A stretch of DNA of 64,000 bases from Pseudoalteromonas sp. (GTDB lineage Bacteria; Pseudomonadota; Gammaproteobacteria; Enterobacterales; Alteromonadaceae). This document shows positions 1 through 10,191 of this stretch, one piece after another. Where the stretch lies: positions 434,001-498,000 of the forward strand of contig NZ_JAGYIU010000001.1 in assembly GCF_018402495.1 (NCBI RefSeq), given 5' to 3'. Positions within the stretch are counted from its first letter, which is position 1; the number at the start of each line of letters is the position of its first letter. The notes under the pieces were generated by a model. It worked only from the letters and a program-made list of their open reading frames with translations, did not search any database and had not been told where the DNA came from. A program made the translations under genes and the position numbers.

Positions 1-2394
1 CGTTTAGCAAAAATGGTGCTGACTGCGCATAAGCTGGGTGCATTGCGTGAGGTGATTATTATTGTTGCTGCGCTCTCAATTCAAGACCCACGAGAACGAC
101 CACAAGAAAAACGCCAGGCAGCGAATGAAAAACACGGTCGCTTTGACGATCCAGACTCTGACTTTATCGCCTTTTTAAACTTGTGGAATTACCTCGAAGA
201 GCAGCAAAGTGAGCTGACTAACAGCCAGTTTAGAAAGCTATGTCAAAAAGATTTTTTAGCGTATATGCGCATTCGTGAATGGCAAGATATCGTTTATCAA
301 ATCAGCACTGTGTGCAATGAAATGAAAATGAAAGCCACCACGAATGTTGCAGACAGCGAGCTTATTCACAAAGCACTGTTAAGTGGCATGCTTAGTCATA
401 TCGGTTTTAAAGACGAAAAGCAGCTGTATAAAGGCGCACGCAATAGCCAATTTCATATTTTCCCAGGCTCGGGATTATTTAAAAAGAGCCCTAAGTGGAT
501 GATGTCGGCTGAGCTGGTGGAAACCAGTAAACTCTATGCACGTATTAATGCCAAAATTGATGTGAACTGGGTAGAGCCGTTTGCTCAGCATTTAGTAAAA
601 CGCAGCTACACTGAACCACACTGGGAGAAAAAGCCCGGTGCAGTTATTGCCTTTGAGCAACAAACACTTTACGGCCTGCCTATTGTTAATAAACGCCGGT
701 GTGTGTACAGCAAGATTGACCCTAAAGTAAGCCGTGAGTTGTTTATTCGCTCGGCGCTGGTTGAACAAGAGCTCGGGCTCAATGAAGGGTTTTTAGCGTA
801 TAACCGCGAATTAATTGAAGATATTCAAGTACTCGAGAACAAGTCTCGTAGACGCGATATTTTAGTTGATGAGCAAACCTTGTTTGAGTTTTACGAGAAG
901 AAAATACCCAGCGATATTAACAACCGTGCTGCGTTTATCAAATGGTATAAAACACAAAAACAACAAGACAAACACTACCTGCATATGACGCGCGAAGAGC
1001 TCATGCAGCATGGCGCCAGCAGCATTACCGAATTTGACTACCCTGATACTTGGCAGCAAGATAATTTGATGCTGCCGCTTACCTATCACTTTGATCCAGG
1101 CCAAGCGGTTGATGGCGTTGCCGTACAAATACCCGTTGCACTGTTAAACCAAGTGCAAGAAAGTGGCTTTGATTGGCATATACCGGCATTTCGTCATGAG
1201 CTAATTTGTGGGTTAATTAAGTCATTACCTAAGTCATTGCGTCGTAACTTTGTTCCTGCGCCTAATTATGCCGATGCGGTGTTAGCGGCTATAGAGCCAT
1301 TACAAGGCTCGCTAATCGACTCGCTAAGTAATCGGTTACTACGCATGACTGGCGTCCGTGTAGACCCTGAGGCGTGGGATTTAACTGCGCTTGCTCCGCA
1401 TTTAAGGCTACAATTTGAAGTGCGCGATGAACACGACAAGCTACTAGCACGTGGACTCGATTTAGCTAAACTTAAAGCGCAGCTTCAAGGCAAGGTCACC
1501 GACACCTTATCTAAAGTGGCTGACAAAGGCATAGAAAAAACCGACTTAACGCAGTGGGATTTTGGAGAGTTACCAACATCTTATGTGAAAAAGCAAGGTC
1601 AGTACGAAATTAAAGCGTACCCTGCGCTGGTGGATAAAAAATCAACGGCGGCAGTGGAGTTATTCGATAACGAAATTAAAGCGCAATTAGCGCACCAGCA
1701 GGGGTTGCGTCGATTGGTATTGTTAAACGTGCCATCACCCATTAAATACCTGCAGCAAAATTTACCAAACAAAGCGAAGTTAGGGTTGTATTTTAATCCT
1801 TTTGGTAAAATTGCAGACTTAATTGATGACTGTATAGCCTCAGGCGTTGATAGCCTATTAGTTAAATATGGTGATATTCGCACAAGTGATGCATTTGAAA
1901 CGGTTAAAGAGCATATTCGCGGCGAATTAGGCGACACTGTGGTGGCTATTGCCACGCAAGTAGAGCAAGTACTGAGCATTGCCCATGCGCTGCATAAAAA
2001 AATGAAAGGGCGCGTTGATTTAACCATGATCACTGCCCATGGCGATATTAAATCTCAGTTAGAGTCGCTTATTTTTAAAGGCTTTGTGAGCCAGCATGGG
2101 GCGGATAAACTCGGCGATTTAATTCGTTACTTAAAAGCGATTCAAAAACGACTAGAAAAGCTACCTGTTGACCCAAATCGTGATAGATTATGTGTGCTCG
2201 AGCTTGAAAAAGTGGCGCAAGAATATAAAAAGCTAATTAATAAAGTACCTAAAGGAATGCCGTTACCTGATGATGTTGAAGCAATTTTTTGGATGCAGCA
2301 AGAATTACGCGTATCCTTGTTTGCACAAACATTAGGAACGCCTTATCCAATTTCAGCAAAACGTGTGTTAAATGCGATAAAAGAAATTGAATAA
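1..2394 (+). CDS. hrpA: ATP-dependent RNA helicase HrpA, C-terminal part (5' end outside window)
   Basis: The reading frame is open from the first base, so this is the 3' part of a longer gene; about 797 codons are visible. The protein follows E. coli HrpA almost throughout: an early SIQDPRERP block, then NLWNYL, PGSGLFKK, AELVETS, the SRRRDILVD block, NFVPAPNYA, LPNKAKLGLYFNP and the C-terminal LGTPYPIS. These belong to the helicase-associated and HrpA-specific C-terminal regions. The DEAH ATPase core (Walker A, DEAH) lies upstream of the window. HrpA is a DEAH-box RNA helicase that in E. coli acts on mRNA processing and stalled ribosomes. The visible frame is intact to its TAA stop. The methionine at position 13 is internal, not the start. 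Confidence 0.96.
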   Translation, partial: RLAKMVLTAHKLGALREVIIIVAALSIQDPRERPQEKRQAANEKHGRFDDPDSDFIAFLNLWNYLEEQQSELTNSQFRKLCQKDFLAYMRIREWQDIVYQISTVCNEMKMKATTNVADSELIHKALLSGMLSHIGFKDEKQLYKGARNSQFHIFPGSGLFKKSPKWMMSAELVETSKLYARINAKIDVNWVEPFAQHLVKRSYTEPHWEKKPGAVIAFEQQTLYGLPIVNKRRCVYSKIDPKVSRELFIRSALVEQELGLNEGFLAYNRELIEDIQVLENKSRRRDILVDEQTLFEFYEKKIPSDINNRAAFIKWYKTQKQQDKHYLHMTREELMQHGASSITEFDYPDTWQQDNLMLPLTYHFDPGQAVDGVAVQIPVALLNQVQESGFDWHIPAFRHELICGLIKSLPKSLRRNFVPAPNYADAVLAAIEPLQGSLIDSLSNRLLRMTGVRVDPEAWDLTALAPHLRLQFEVRDEHDKLLARGLDLAKLKAQLQGKVTDTLSKVADKGIEKTDLTQWDFGELPTSYVKKQGQYEIKAYPALVDKKSTAAVELFDNEIKAQLAHQQGLRRLVLLNVPSPIKYLQQNLPNKAKLGLYFNPFGKIADLIDDCIASGVDSLLVKYGDIRTSDAFETVKEHIRGELGDTVVAIATQVEQVLSIAHALHKKMKGRVDLTMITAHGDIKSQLESLIFKGFVSQHGADKLGDLIRYLKAIQKRLEKLPVDPNRDRLCVLELEKVAQEYKKLINKVPKGMPLPDDVEAIFWMQQELRVSLFAQTLGTPYPISAKRVLNAIKEIE

Positions 2395-2458
2395 TTTTTG
2401 TATTCTCTATTAAAGTAAGTTATCAGCGGGATTGACTTGAGAAGGAAATGACATCGTT

Positions 2459-3142
2459 ATGTCCTCATTACTGAAACACACCACGCGGCAATTGTTAGTG
2501 GTTGATGATGAGTATTTTAATTTTGAAATACTCAAAGCAGGATTAGCATCAACATTTAATTTAAGCTATGCTGATTCAGGAAAAAGTTGTTTAGCATCTG
2601 CCATTGCTGATCAACCTGATATTATTTTGCTTGATGTGTGTATGCCAGGGCTTGATGGTTATGATACCTGTCGTATTCTCAAGCATACACCAGAGACAAA
2701 ACACATACCGGTGGTGATGCTATCAGGACTTGAGTCAGTGCTTGAGCAACAGGCAGGCTTTGACGCAGGGTGTGATGCTTACGTTGTGAAACCTTTTTCT
2801 ATGGCTGTACTACGAGAAAAAATTAATAATATTGTAGAGGGAATTATGTATACCGAAGATAAACGAAACTATAGACGTATGCAGGTTAATACACCAGCTA
2901 AATTAACGTCAATAGAACCTATTGCTGGGCTAAGTTATAACGCAACCTGTGTAGATTTAAGTGCAACAGGCCTTTCTTTGCAGCTTGATGACTTGTTGGA
3001 GCTTAACTCAATTTTATCGGTTGATATTGCATCAACACATCCGAGTATTGCGCCTTTAAAAGCCACAGCTAAGGTAATACGTGCCAGCAAAGAAGAAGAT
3101 GGCACGATAACCGCAGGGCTAGAAATTATTGAGCTTAACTAA
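2459..3142 (+). CDS. Response regulator with PilZ output domain
   Basis: 227 residues with an ATG start after a GAAGGAA-like ribosome site. Residues about 10-125 are a receiver domain: acidic pair D16/D17, phosphoacceptor D59 in the LLDVCMP block, and K111 in VVKPF. Residues about 134-225 form a PilZ domain with an RxxxR motif (R136-R140) and DxSxxG (D166, S168, G171), the two c-di-GMP contact motifs. It should couple a phosphorelay to c-di-GMP binding, as in other PilZ response regulators; the target is unknown. No kinase lies beside it, although an HD-GYP regulator and a hybrid kinase are encoded a few kilobases downstream. A functional link to them is only inference. Confidence 0.9.
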   Translation: MSSLLKHTTRQLLVVDDEYFNFEILKAGLASTFNLSYADSGKSCLASAIADQPDIILLDVCMPGLDGYDTCRILKHTPETKHIPVVMLSGLESVLEQQAGFDAGCDAYVVKPFSMAVLREKINNIVEGIMYTEDKRNYRRMQVNTPAKLTSIEPIAGLSYNATCVDLSATGLSLQLDDLLELNSILSVDIASTHPSIAPLKATAKVIRASKEEDGTITAGLEIIELN

Positions 3143-3144
3143 CC

Positions 3145-4335
3145 TTAGTAAACCTTACAAATTAGGCCTTTAAGATAAAAGCCTTCAGGGTAGCTGCCTG
3201 CAATAGGGTGGTCAGCTGCTTGATTTAAGCGCTCCATGATCAGCAGGTCTTTACCTGCATCAAGTGCTGCATCTGCCACCACTTTTTGAAACAAATTTTG
3301 TTCCATTAAACCAGAGCACGAAAACGTAAGTAAGGTGCCGCCTGGTTTTAAAATTTGCATTGCTATCATATTAATATCTTTGTAACCCCGACACGCCCCA
3401 GTTAACTGCGCTTTATTATCAGCAAATTTAGGCGGATCCATCACAATGGTATCAAACATCACGCCGTCTTCACGGTATTGGCGCAATAACTTAAATACAT
3501 CTTGTTTTACAAAGTCGACTTTATTTAAATCAAGGTTGTTATGTTCAACATTGCGCTTTGCTGTATCAAGAGCCGGTTGTGAAACATCGACATTGGTTAC
3601 ATGCTTACAGCCTCCGCGAAGGGCATAAAGAGAAAATGTCCCCGTATAACTAAAGCAATTTAATACGGTTTTATCTTTTGAAAAACGCTCCAGCGCAGCA
3701 CGGCTATCACGTTGATCTAAATAAAAGCCGGTTTTATGGCCTTCAAGAATATCAACTTCAATTTTTAAACCATTTTCTTCAATGATAACTGGCGCTGTGG
3801 GTTCATTACCCCAAAGCACGCCTTTAATTGGCTCCAAGCCTTCTTTAGTGCGTACATCTACATCAGAGCGCTCATAAATATTAGAGCCTGGGAAAATAGC
3901 CATTAAGGCGCCAACAATGTCACCTTTGTGGCGCTCAGCACCGGCACTGAGTAACTGACAAACCAAAGTGTTATCAAATTTATCTATGGTAACACCCGGT
4001 AAATAATCTGATTCAGCGGCGCAAAGCCTAAAACCGGTCAGTCCACCTTCTTCAATCGCATGGCTTCGAGCTTCTAAAGCACGACGTAGGCGACGCTCGA
4101 AAAAATGCTGATCTATGACTTCTTTTTCATCAAAGCTCCATACACGCGCGCGAATTTGTGAATGCGGGCTGTAAGCCGCGGTGGCTAAAAACTTACCTTC
4201 ACTGTCGTGTATGGTTACCGTGTCACCTAATCCAGGTTTACCTTTAATTTTTTTGATGGCTTTAGAAAATAACCAAGGGTGTTTTCTTTTTAATGATTTA
4301 TCGCGACCAGCTTGCAGGTAAACGGTAGATGACAT
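3145..4335 (-). CDS. rlmI: 23S rRNA (cytosine-1962-C5)-methyltransferase RlmI
   Basis: 396 residues, the usual length for RlmI. It has an N-terminal PUA-like RNA-binding domain (about 1-80, with [12 protein letters not shown]), a central linking domain, and a Rossmann SAM-methyltransferase. In the latter, [14 protein letters not shown] is motif I, VMDPPKF is the catalytic DPPxF motif, and TFSCSG carries the candidate nucleophilic cysteine. The enzyme methylates C1962 of 23S rRNA in E. coli. It is convergent with the REC-PilZ gene, with only 2 bp between the stop codons and no obvious terminator hairpin. Transcribed alone, divergent from the HD-domain gene. Confidence 0.94.
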   Translation of the reverse strand: MSSTVYLQAGRDKSLKRKHPWLFSKAIKKIKGKPGLGDTVTIHDSEGKFLATAAYSPHSQIRARVWSFDEKEVIDQHFFERRLRRALEARSHAIEEGGLTGFRLCAAESDYLPGVTIDKFDNTLVCQLLSAGAERHKGDIVGALMAIFPGSNIYERSDVDVRTKEGLEPIKGVLWGNEPTAPVIIEENGLKIEVDILEGHKTGFYLDQRDSRAALERFSKDKTVLNCFSYTGTFSLYALRGGCKHVTNVDVSQPALDTAKRNVEHNNLDLNKVDFVKQDVFKLLRQYREDGVMFDTIVMDPPKFADNKAQLTGACRGYKDINMIAMQILKPGGTLLTFSCSGLMEQNLFQKVVADAALDAGKDLLIMERLNQAADHPIAGSYPEGFYLKGLICKVY

Positions 4336-4474
4336 AGGGCTTCTCTGTAGTAATAAATAAGCGCTGTATTTTAGTCAAGGCACGCGCAACATACAATGAA
4401 TGTTTTGCAAGGGCCTTATAAATCGCGTTAAAGTAATGCTTATTCACTCTTATTAATAGATTTTTGGAAATTAG

Positions 4475-5131
4475 GTGTACAATTCAACTCTTAGCCCTTC
4501 ATTAAAGCAACTTGATCAGCAATGCAGAGAATTTATAACAGCGCTTATCCACGCTGATGTAGCCCATGATATTACCCATATTGAACGCGTTGTCCGTGTC
4601 GCAGTTAAATTGTGCAATGCTGAAAAAGCCAATATGCATGTTGTTTTACCTGCTGCGTGGTTACATGATTGTGTGGCCGTAGCAAAAAATCACCCCGATA
4701 GGGCAAAAGCTTCAACGATGGCTGCCGATAAAGCGATTAGTTTTTTGGCGTCTATTGGCTATGATGAAACACTATTTGATGAAATTCACCATGCCATTGC
4801 CGCGCATAGTTTTAGCGCCAATATTGCTATTAAAACCGTTGAAGCACAGATTGTACAAGATGCTGACAGAATGGATGCCTTAGGGGCTATTGGTGTTAGT
4901 CGTTGTATGAAAGTGGGGGGCTCAATAAGCCGACTTTTATACAATCCTAATGATCCATTTTGTTTAGAGCGTGAACCTGATGATAAACAGTACACCTTAG
5001 ATCATTTTTTTATAAAGTTGCTGCATATTGCAAAAAGTATGAATACACCTTCAGCTAAAGCTGAAGCACTTAGAAGAACAGATTATATGTATGACTTTTT
5101 AGAGCAGTTAAAATCTGAAATTGGAGGGTAA
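4475..5131 (+). CDS. HD-domain phosphohydrolase, YedJ-like
   Basis: 218 residues with a GTG start; GGA lies about 6 bases upstream. It has the HD-superfamily metal site: HDITH (about residues 35-39), WLHD (about 67-70), a second histidine pair near AIAAHSF, and the QDADRMDALGAIG block near residue 130. The pattern and length match the E. coli YedJ family of predicted HD hydrolases, whose substrate is unknown. The next gene (VOC protein) begins 4 bp after this stop, and its ribosome site overlaps the 3' end of this gene, so the two are probably cotranscribed and translationally coupled. No metabolic context points to a substrate. Confidence 0.85.
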   Translation: MYNSTLSPSLKQLDQQCREFITALIHADVAHDITHIERVVRVAVKLCNAEKANMHVVLPAAWLHDCVAVAKNHPDRAKASTMAADKAISFLASIGYDETLFDEIHHAIAAHSFSANIAIKTVEAQIVQDADRMDALGAIGVSRCMKVGGSISRLLYNPNDPFCLEREPDDKQYTLDHFFIKLLHIAKSMNTPSAKAEALRRTDYMYDFLEQLKSEIGG

Positions 5132-5135
5132 GACA

Positions 5136-5564
5136 GTGAGGCCAAAATTGAACGGTATTGATCATTGTCATTTAAATGTTCAAAGCCTCAGCCAAGCCAT
5201 TGATTGGTATGAAAAGGTGCTTGGTTTTACCGTAGTAGAGGAATTAGCATTTTTCAATGAAGAAGGCAAAGGCCCTTTAACGCTTGAAGATGAGAACGCA
5301 TCGACACGTTTAGCTTTATTTGAGGCACCAGGGCCAAGCAAAGGAATCGCTTTTGCTGCAACCGGTGAGCAATTTATAGCGTGGTTAGCACATTTTGAGC
5401 AGCTTGAAATTAAAACGATACTGGCTGATCATGGGGTGACTTTTTCTATGTATTTTAAAGATAACAGTGGGAATAGCCATGAGATCACTTCCCATGACTA
5501 CCGCATTATAAAACAGCATTTTCCGGCTGTAGCGTTAGGCTCTCACAATGCCAAAAGAAGCTAG
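5136..5564 (+). CDS. VOC (glyoxalase/dioxygenase) superfamily protein
   Basis: 142 residues from the GTG at 5136. I chose this start because a strong GGAGGG ribosome site (5123-5128) sits 7 bases before it; a TTG at 5121 in the same frame would have no such site. The N terminus NGIDHCHLNVQ and the WYEKVLGF block are the first beta-alpha-beta unit of a vicinal-oxygen-chelate fold. H-LNV and the later HEITSHDY segment supply candidate metal ligands (His and Glu). The fold covers glyoxalases, dioxygenases and resistance proteins; the sequence does not choose between them. It follows the HD gene at a 4-bp distance, so they form a two-gene unit. Confidence 0.82.
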   Translation: MRPKLNGIDHCHLNVQSLSQAIDWYEKVLGFTVVEELAFFNEEGKGPLTLEDENASTRLALFEAPGPSKGIAFAATGEQFIAWLAHFEQLEIKTILADHGVTFSMYFKDNSGNSHEITSHDYRIIKQHFPAVALGSHNAKRS

Positions 5565-5611
5565 GCCCTGTTGAACTTTGCACAGTAATATTTGTTCAAA
5601 AAAGAGGTGAT

Positions 5612-6607
5612 TTAATCGCGTTCTTGATGAGCCTTTTTTATTGCTAAAATAGCGTCTATTTTGCTAATAAAAAGCTCAACCAGCTGAGGGTCAAAATGTT
5701 TTCCTGCTTGTTGTTGCATATGCTCTAGTGTTTGCTCAATGCTCCAAGGCTCTTTATATGGACGTTTTGATGTAAGTGCATCAAATACATCAGCAATCGC
5801 CACAATCCGTCCCTCAATAGAGATTTCCTCGCCTTTCAATCCATTAGGATAACCTGTGCCATCCCATTTTTCATGATGTTCAATAGCCAACACATGGGCA
5901 AGTTGTAGTAAGGGGGAAGGTGAGTTAGCCAATATTTTAGCCCCTATAGCGGCATGCTCTTTCATGTGTGCAAATTCGTTGGGGGTCAATTTGCCAGGTT
6001 TTAACAGTATCGAATCAGGAATACCTATTTTTCCGACATCGTGCATTGGCGCAGCTTGGCGTAATAATTCTGCGTGTTGTTCGTTCATTCCCAGTGCCAG
6101 AGCAAGTACTTTGCTGTATTGGCTCATTCGTGCAATATGCTCACCCGTATCGGTATCTTTATACTCTGCGGCACGACCCAATCGCTCAACTAAGTCTACA
6201 TGTGCTTGTTTTAGCTGCTCGGCTTGTACTAAAGAGAGGTGAGTTTTAACACGCGCTCTCACTATAGCTGGGCTTATAGGTTTGGTAATGTAATCAACGG
6301 CACCTAGTTCAAACCCATTAAACTCATCGTTTTCATCATCAAGAGCTGTCACAAAAATAATAGGAATGTGTGAAAGGGCGGGTGTACTTTTTACTATTTT
6401 ACACACTTCGAAGCCATTCATATCGGGCATCATAATGTCGAGTAAAATAAGCTTAGGATATTCTTTTTCTAGTAAAGAAAGTGCTGCAACACCAGATTTG
6501 GCAAAAGACATGCGATATTGTTCGCCTAAAACTTTACGCATGACTTTTAAGTTTGCAGGTTCATCATCCACGATGAGAATACGTGGTTTTTCGTTGCTAA
6601 ATTCCAT
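5612..6607 (-). CDS. HD-GYP response regulator (predicted c-di-GMP phosphodiesterase)
   Basis: 331 residues. A receiver domain (about 8-125) has D14/D15, phosphoacceptor D57 in LLDIMMP and K109 in ITKP. The C-terminal half is an HD-GYP domain with HDVGKIGIPD, the LKPGKL block, HHEKWDGTGYP (containing the GYP signature) and GRIVAIADVFDALTS. HD-GYP proteins hydrolyse c-di-GMP to pGpG or GMP. The gene starts 9 bp after the stop of the MHYT hybrid kinase on the same strand, so the kinase-regulator pair almost certainly forms an operon. Phosphotransfer from the kinase Hpt domain to D57 is the likely control. Confidence 0.93.
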   Translation of the reverse strand: MEFSNEKPRILIVDDEPANLKVMRKVLGEQYRMSFAKSGVAALSLLEKEYPKLILLDIMMPDMNGFEVCKIVKSTPALSHIPIIFVTALDDENDEFNGFELGAVDYITKPISPAIVRARVKTHLSLVQAEQLKQAHVDLVERLGRAAEYKDTDTGEHIARMSQYSKVLALALGMNEQHAELLRQAAPMHDVGKIGIPDSILLKPGKLTPNEFAHMKEHAAIGAKILANSPSPLLQLAHVLAIEHHEKWDGTGYPNGLKGEEISIEGRIVAIADVFDALTSKRPYKEPWSIEQTLEHMQQQAGKHFDPQLVELFISKIDAILAIKKAHQERD

Positions 6608-6616
6608 TGAATATCC

Positions 6617-9600
6617 TCATTGTTGACTAAGCTTTTTAATTAAATTCTCTAAAATATGTTGAGCATGATCAAAATCAAACTCATCAAAAGCGCATACAAT
6701 TTCATTTATCTCATCATACAAGTGCGGGGGGGCATTATTTTCAAGCTTAGCAAGTTGGTCGTCATTAAGCTCGGCGCTTTGTGCTTGAAGGTAAAGGGTT
6801 TCACATAGTGATTTTAATTCATCTAGCCCCAATGTTTTCTGCTCGGTTGTTACTTCTTTAGGGCAACTTATTTGTGCACACTCATCGCCTGATATTAAGT
6901 GAGCGATTGTAGCTAATTCTTCCTTTATCTGTTTTACTAAAGTTCCAAATTGTTCATTGGTTTTAGCGGCATCTAGGCTTGTTAACAGTCCCATTAATGT
7001 TGTTAAGCCTAGATTGCCTGACACTCCTTTTAAGGTATGTATTAGGCCATAAACTTCTTCAGTTTCAAATAAATTATTATTAAACAACGCATCAAACCGT
7101 TTATTACTGTCATTAATAAATTTTGCTATTTCAGTTAATTGTTTGCATTTATTTCCCCAAAGTATAACCCCTTTTTTAAAATCTATATGTTTTGACTCTG
7201 GGTCTGATTGGCTAATAATCATTTCTTTTGCTGCGCTGAGTCCAAGGACTTGTGAAATCTCTTGGTTCAGTTGATTAATATCTATAGGTTTATTAACAAA
7301 ACCGTTCATTCCTGCGCGTTTTGCGATGAGTTTATCTTGCTGTAGTACACTAGCGGTAAGCGCGATAATAGGAGTATATTTTAGCTGTCTTTGCTTTTCT
7401 ATTTGCCTGATTTTAGTGGTTGCTTCTATACCATCACATTCAGGCATATGAATATCCATTAAAATTACGTCAAAGTCTTGCTGCCCAAATATTTTGATGG
7501 CTTCTATGCCATTGCCAGCCTTACTCACTAAATGTTGATCTCTAGATAGTAATAAAGCAAGTAGTTCGGTATTTTGTTCAATATCATCAACCACTAGTAT
7601 TTTTAATGACGGAAGCTGAGTGTGCAGCCCGTCAAAATGATCTATTTTCTCGGCATCGCCCTGTTGTAGAGGCAAAGAGAAATAAAAACAGGTTCCCTTT
7701 TTTTCTTCACTTACTAAGTTTATTTTGCCCCCCATAAGCTCAACTAATTGCTTACTAATAGTTGTACCCAAACCAGTTCCGCCAAAGCGGCGCGTAGTTG
7801 TTCCATCTGCTTGAACAAATGGCTGAAATATAGCTTTAACCCGATCTTTGGCAATACCTATACCGGTATCCTGTACTTCAAAGAATAGTTGACCTGTTTG
7901 AGTGGTACTCACGGTAAGTTCAACATAGCCTTGCTCGGTAAACTTTATCGCGTTGCCAATTAAATTGGTTAAAATTTGTCTTAACCTATCAGGGTCGCCA
8001 TAGTAAGTTGTTGCAACAGAGTCTTTTATAGTTAGCTTTAAGTGCAGATCTTTCTTTTTTGCCTCTAGCCAAAATGTTGAAATAATAGTGTCTAATACCT
8101 GTTTTAAACTAAAGTGTATTGGCTCTATTATTAGTTTACCTCGTTCGAGTTTGGCAGTATCTAGTACTTCGTTCAGCAGTCTTAGGAGTGAGCGCGCAGC
8201 ATTATTGACAGTAACAAGGTGTTTTTGTTGTTCTTGATTAAGTGGAGTATCCATAAGTAGATCACTGAAACCAATAATTGCATTCATGGGAGTGCGTATT
8301 TCATGGCTCATATTTGCCATAAAAGACTGTTTGGCTTGTGCCGCTGCTTCGGCTTCATATTTAGCTTGTTTTAAGCTTTGCTCGTATTCATGACGTTTTG
8401 TTATATCAACCAGTACGCCATCAATCCAGCGAGTATTATCTTTTGATTTGGTTACAATGCTTGCTTGGTCTAGTAGCCAAATAATATTGCCGTTGCGATG
8501 ACGAATACGATACTCAACTGAATATTGACTCGTAGATGCAACTGCTTGCTCAATTGCTAAAGAAATAGCTGCCTGATCTTCTTTGACAATCAGATCGGCA
8601 AAGGTAATACGCTGCTCAGTATATTCTTCAGCGCGGTAACCGGTTAGTTCATATATGCTAGGGCTGACAAACAGCATACTCCAGTGTTCATCTAGCAAGC
8701 AGCGAAATACGACCCCAGGCATATTGTTCATTAAGGTGCGGTATTGTCGCTCTTTTTCAATTAAGCTTTGTTGTAATGCTCTTTGCTCAGTTAAATCGGT
8801 AATAAAGCCCACAAACAATGTTTCAGTTTGTAATTGCTTTACTTCACCAATCCCCAAGCGAATTGGAAATTGATGGCCATCTTTATGTTTTGCCCACACA
8901 TCGCGATTAATACCAATAACACGTTTTACTTCATGGTTTGTTGTATTTTTTAAAAAAGCATCGTGTTGATTAGCAATTTCATCAGCCATTAATATTTTTA
9001 CATTCTGGCCAATGACCTCATTATCTTGCCAGCCAAAAATTGTTTCTGCGGCTTTATTAAAAGTTAAAATAGTGCCTTTGATATTTATAGTGATAATACC
9101 GTCAATGGCAGTTGATAAAATGGCATCAAGGCGAGACTCTTCCGCTGATTTTTTATCAAGCAGCATACGATATCGAACCATGCCATTGATGATAAATATG
9201 ATAGCGCTCAATAGTAGCGTGACAAAAGAGATACAAATAGCAATGAATGTTAAGTGAGATTGTGACGTAGGTTCACTAATTATTGGGGTGGTTGCAATAA
9301 ATCGCGCAGCGGCCATGCCCATATAGTGCATTCCCGCAACAGCTAGACCAAGAATAAAAGCAGAAATAATTCGGTTGTGAAAATCGGTTAATTTTTTAAA
9401 GTGTTTGGGCAAATGAAAACGTGCATAGAGGCTTATAAAAGACAGCAGCACTGCAAAAACAATTGAAGCACTAAACCATATTAGATCATAACGAAGTAAC
9501 GGACTTAACTGCATTGCGGCCATACCGCTGTAATGCATAGTGCCAACTCCAGCCCCAAGCAATATAGAGCTTAGGATTAAGTTTAAGATACTAGGATTAG

Positions 9601-9949
9601 CGTTGTATGTTCTTAAACAATAAAAAGCAACAGTACAGGCTAATAAAGCAGGTATAAATGATAAAAAGGTGAGCGCCGGATCATACTCAATGTTTGTACA
9701 TAAAGAAAATGCTAGCATAGCAATAAAATGCATGCTCCATATACCCCCAGCAAGCACTACAGCTGCGGTTATATTAGCTAACTTACGATAAGATTTAAAA
9801 TGAGTACGGTTTGCTACATCGATAATATGTAATGAAAAGTAGGCTGCAAAAATTGCAGTTAATATTGATAGTGTGACTAAACCAGGGTCGTATACGCCAT
9901 TTATAACTAGACTTGGATCTACTTGGTTTATAAAAAAATTATCTAGCAT
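6617..9949 (-). CDS. MHYT-PAS hybrid sensor histidine kinase with receiver and Hpt domains
   Basis: About 1110 residues from the ATG at 9949; a TTG five codons upstream is possible, but I prefer ATG. Order: an N-terminal MHYT sensor with about seven membrane helices and repeated MHY/MHF motifs (a fold proposed to sense O2, CO or NO through copper); two PAS domains (one with TFNKAAETIFGW, a second with an RHRNGNIIW-type PAC region); HisKA with catalytic His about 549 in SHEIRTPMNAI; HATPase with NLIGNAIKF and GGTGLG; a receiver with Asp about 832 in LMDIHMPE; and an Hpt domain with His about 971 in LIHTLKG. This gives a complete His-Asp-His relay, which should end at the HD-GYP regulator encoded 9 bp downstream. 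Confidence 0.93.
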   Translation of the reverse strand: MLDNFFINQVDPSLVINGVYDPGLVTLSILTAIFAAYFSLHIIDVANRTHFKSYRKLANITAAVVLAGGIWSMHFIAMLAFSLCTNIEYDPALTFLSFIPALLACTVAFYCLRTYNANPSILNLILSSILLGAGVGTMHYSGMAAMQLSPLLRYDLIWFSASIVFAVLLSFISLYARFHLPKHFKKLTDFHNRIISAFILGLAVAGMHYMGMAAARFIATTPIISEPTSQSHLTFIAICISFVTLLLSAIIFIINGMVRYRMLLDKKSAEESRLDAILSTAIDGIITINIKGTILTFNKAAETIFGWQDNEVIGQNVKILMADEIANQHDAFLKNTTNHEVKRVIGINRDVWAKHKDGHQFPIRLGIGEVKQLQTETLFVGFITDLTEQRALQQSLIEKERQYRTLMNNMPGVVFRCLLDEHWSMLFVSPSIYELTGYRAEEYTEQRITFADLIVKEDQAAISLAIEQAVASTSQYSVEYRIRHRNGNIIWLLDQASIVTKSKDNTRWIDGVLVDITKRHEYEQSLKQAKYEAEAAAQAKQSFMANMSHEIRTPMNAIIGFSDLLMDTPLNQEQQKHLVTVNNAARSLLRLLNEVLDTAKLERGKLIIEPIHFSLKQVLDTIISTFWLEAKKKDLHLKLTIKDSVATTYYGDPDRLRQILTNLIGNAIKFTEQGYVELTVSTTQTGQLFFEVQDTGIGIAKDRVKAIFQPFVQADGTTTRRFGGTGLGTTISKQLVELMGGKINLVSEEKKGTCFYFSLPLQQGDAEKIDHFDGLHTQLPSLKILVVDDIEQNTELLALLLSRDQHLVSKAGNGIEAIKIFGQQDFDVILMDIHMPECDGIEATTKIRQIEKQRQLKYTPIIALTASVLQQDKLIAKRAGMNGFVNKPIDINQLNQEISQVLGLSAAKEMIISQSDPESKHIDFKKGVILWGNKCKQLTEIAKFINDSNKRFDALFNNNLFETEEVYGLIHTLKGVSGNLGLTTLMGLLTSLDAAKTNEQFGTLVKQIKEELATIAHLISGDECAQISCPKEVTTEQKTLGLDELKSLCETLYLQAQSAELNDDQLAKLENNAPPHLYDEINEIVCAFDEFDFDHAQHILENLIKKLSQQ

Positions 9950-10191
9950 AAATCGTCCACTCAACTACTCTTGAACTTAGTTTAATATAAAATAAAATAA
10001 TAATCACAAGGTATTGAGTTATAAATTACAAGAGCAACGTAAGTGTTTTAAGCTCTAAACCATACTATTTATTGAGTAGCACTAAATGCATTGTTATTAA
10101 AATGGCATTTAGTAGGGATTATTTATAGAACAGCCGTTATGGTACAAGGTAAAATAAAGCTCAGTGGTTAATTATAAATAGGCAGCATTCA

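Noticed and set aside
5121..5135. TTG start for the VOC protein
   Set aside because: The GGAGGG ribosome site lies after the TTG and is well spaced for the GTG at 5136.
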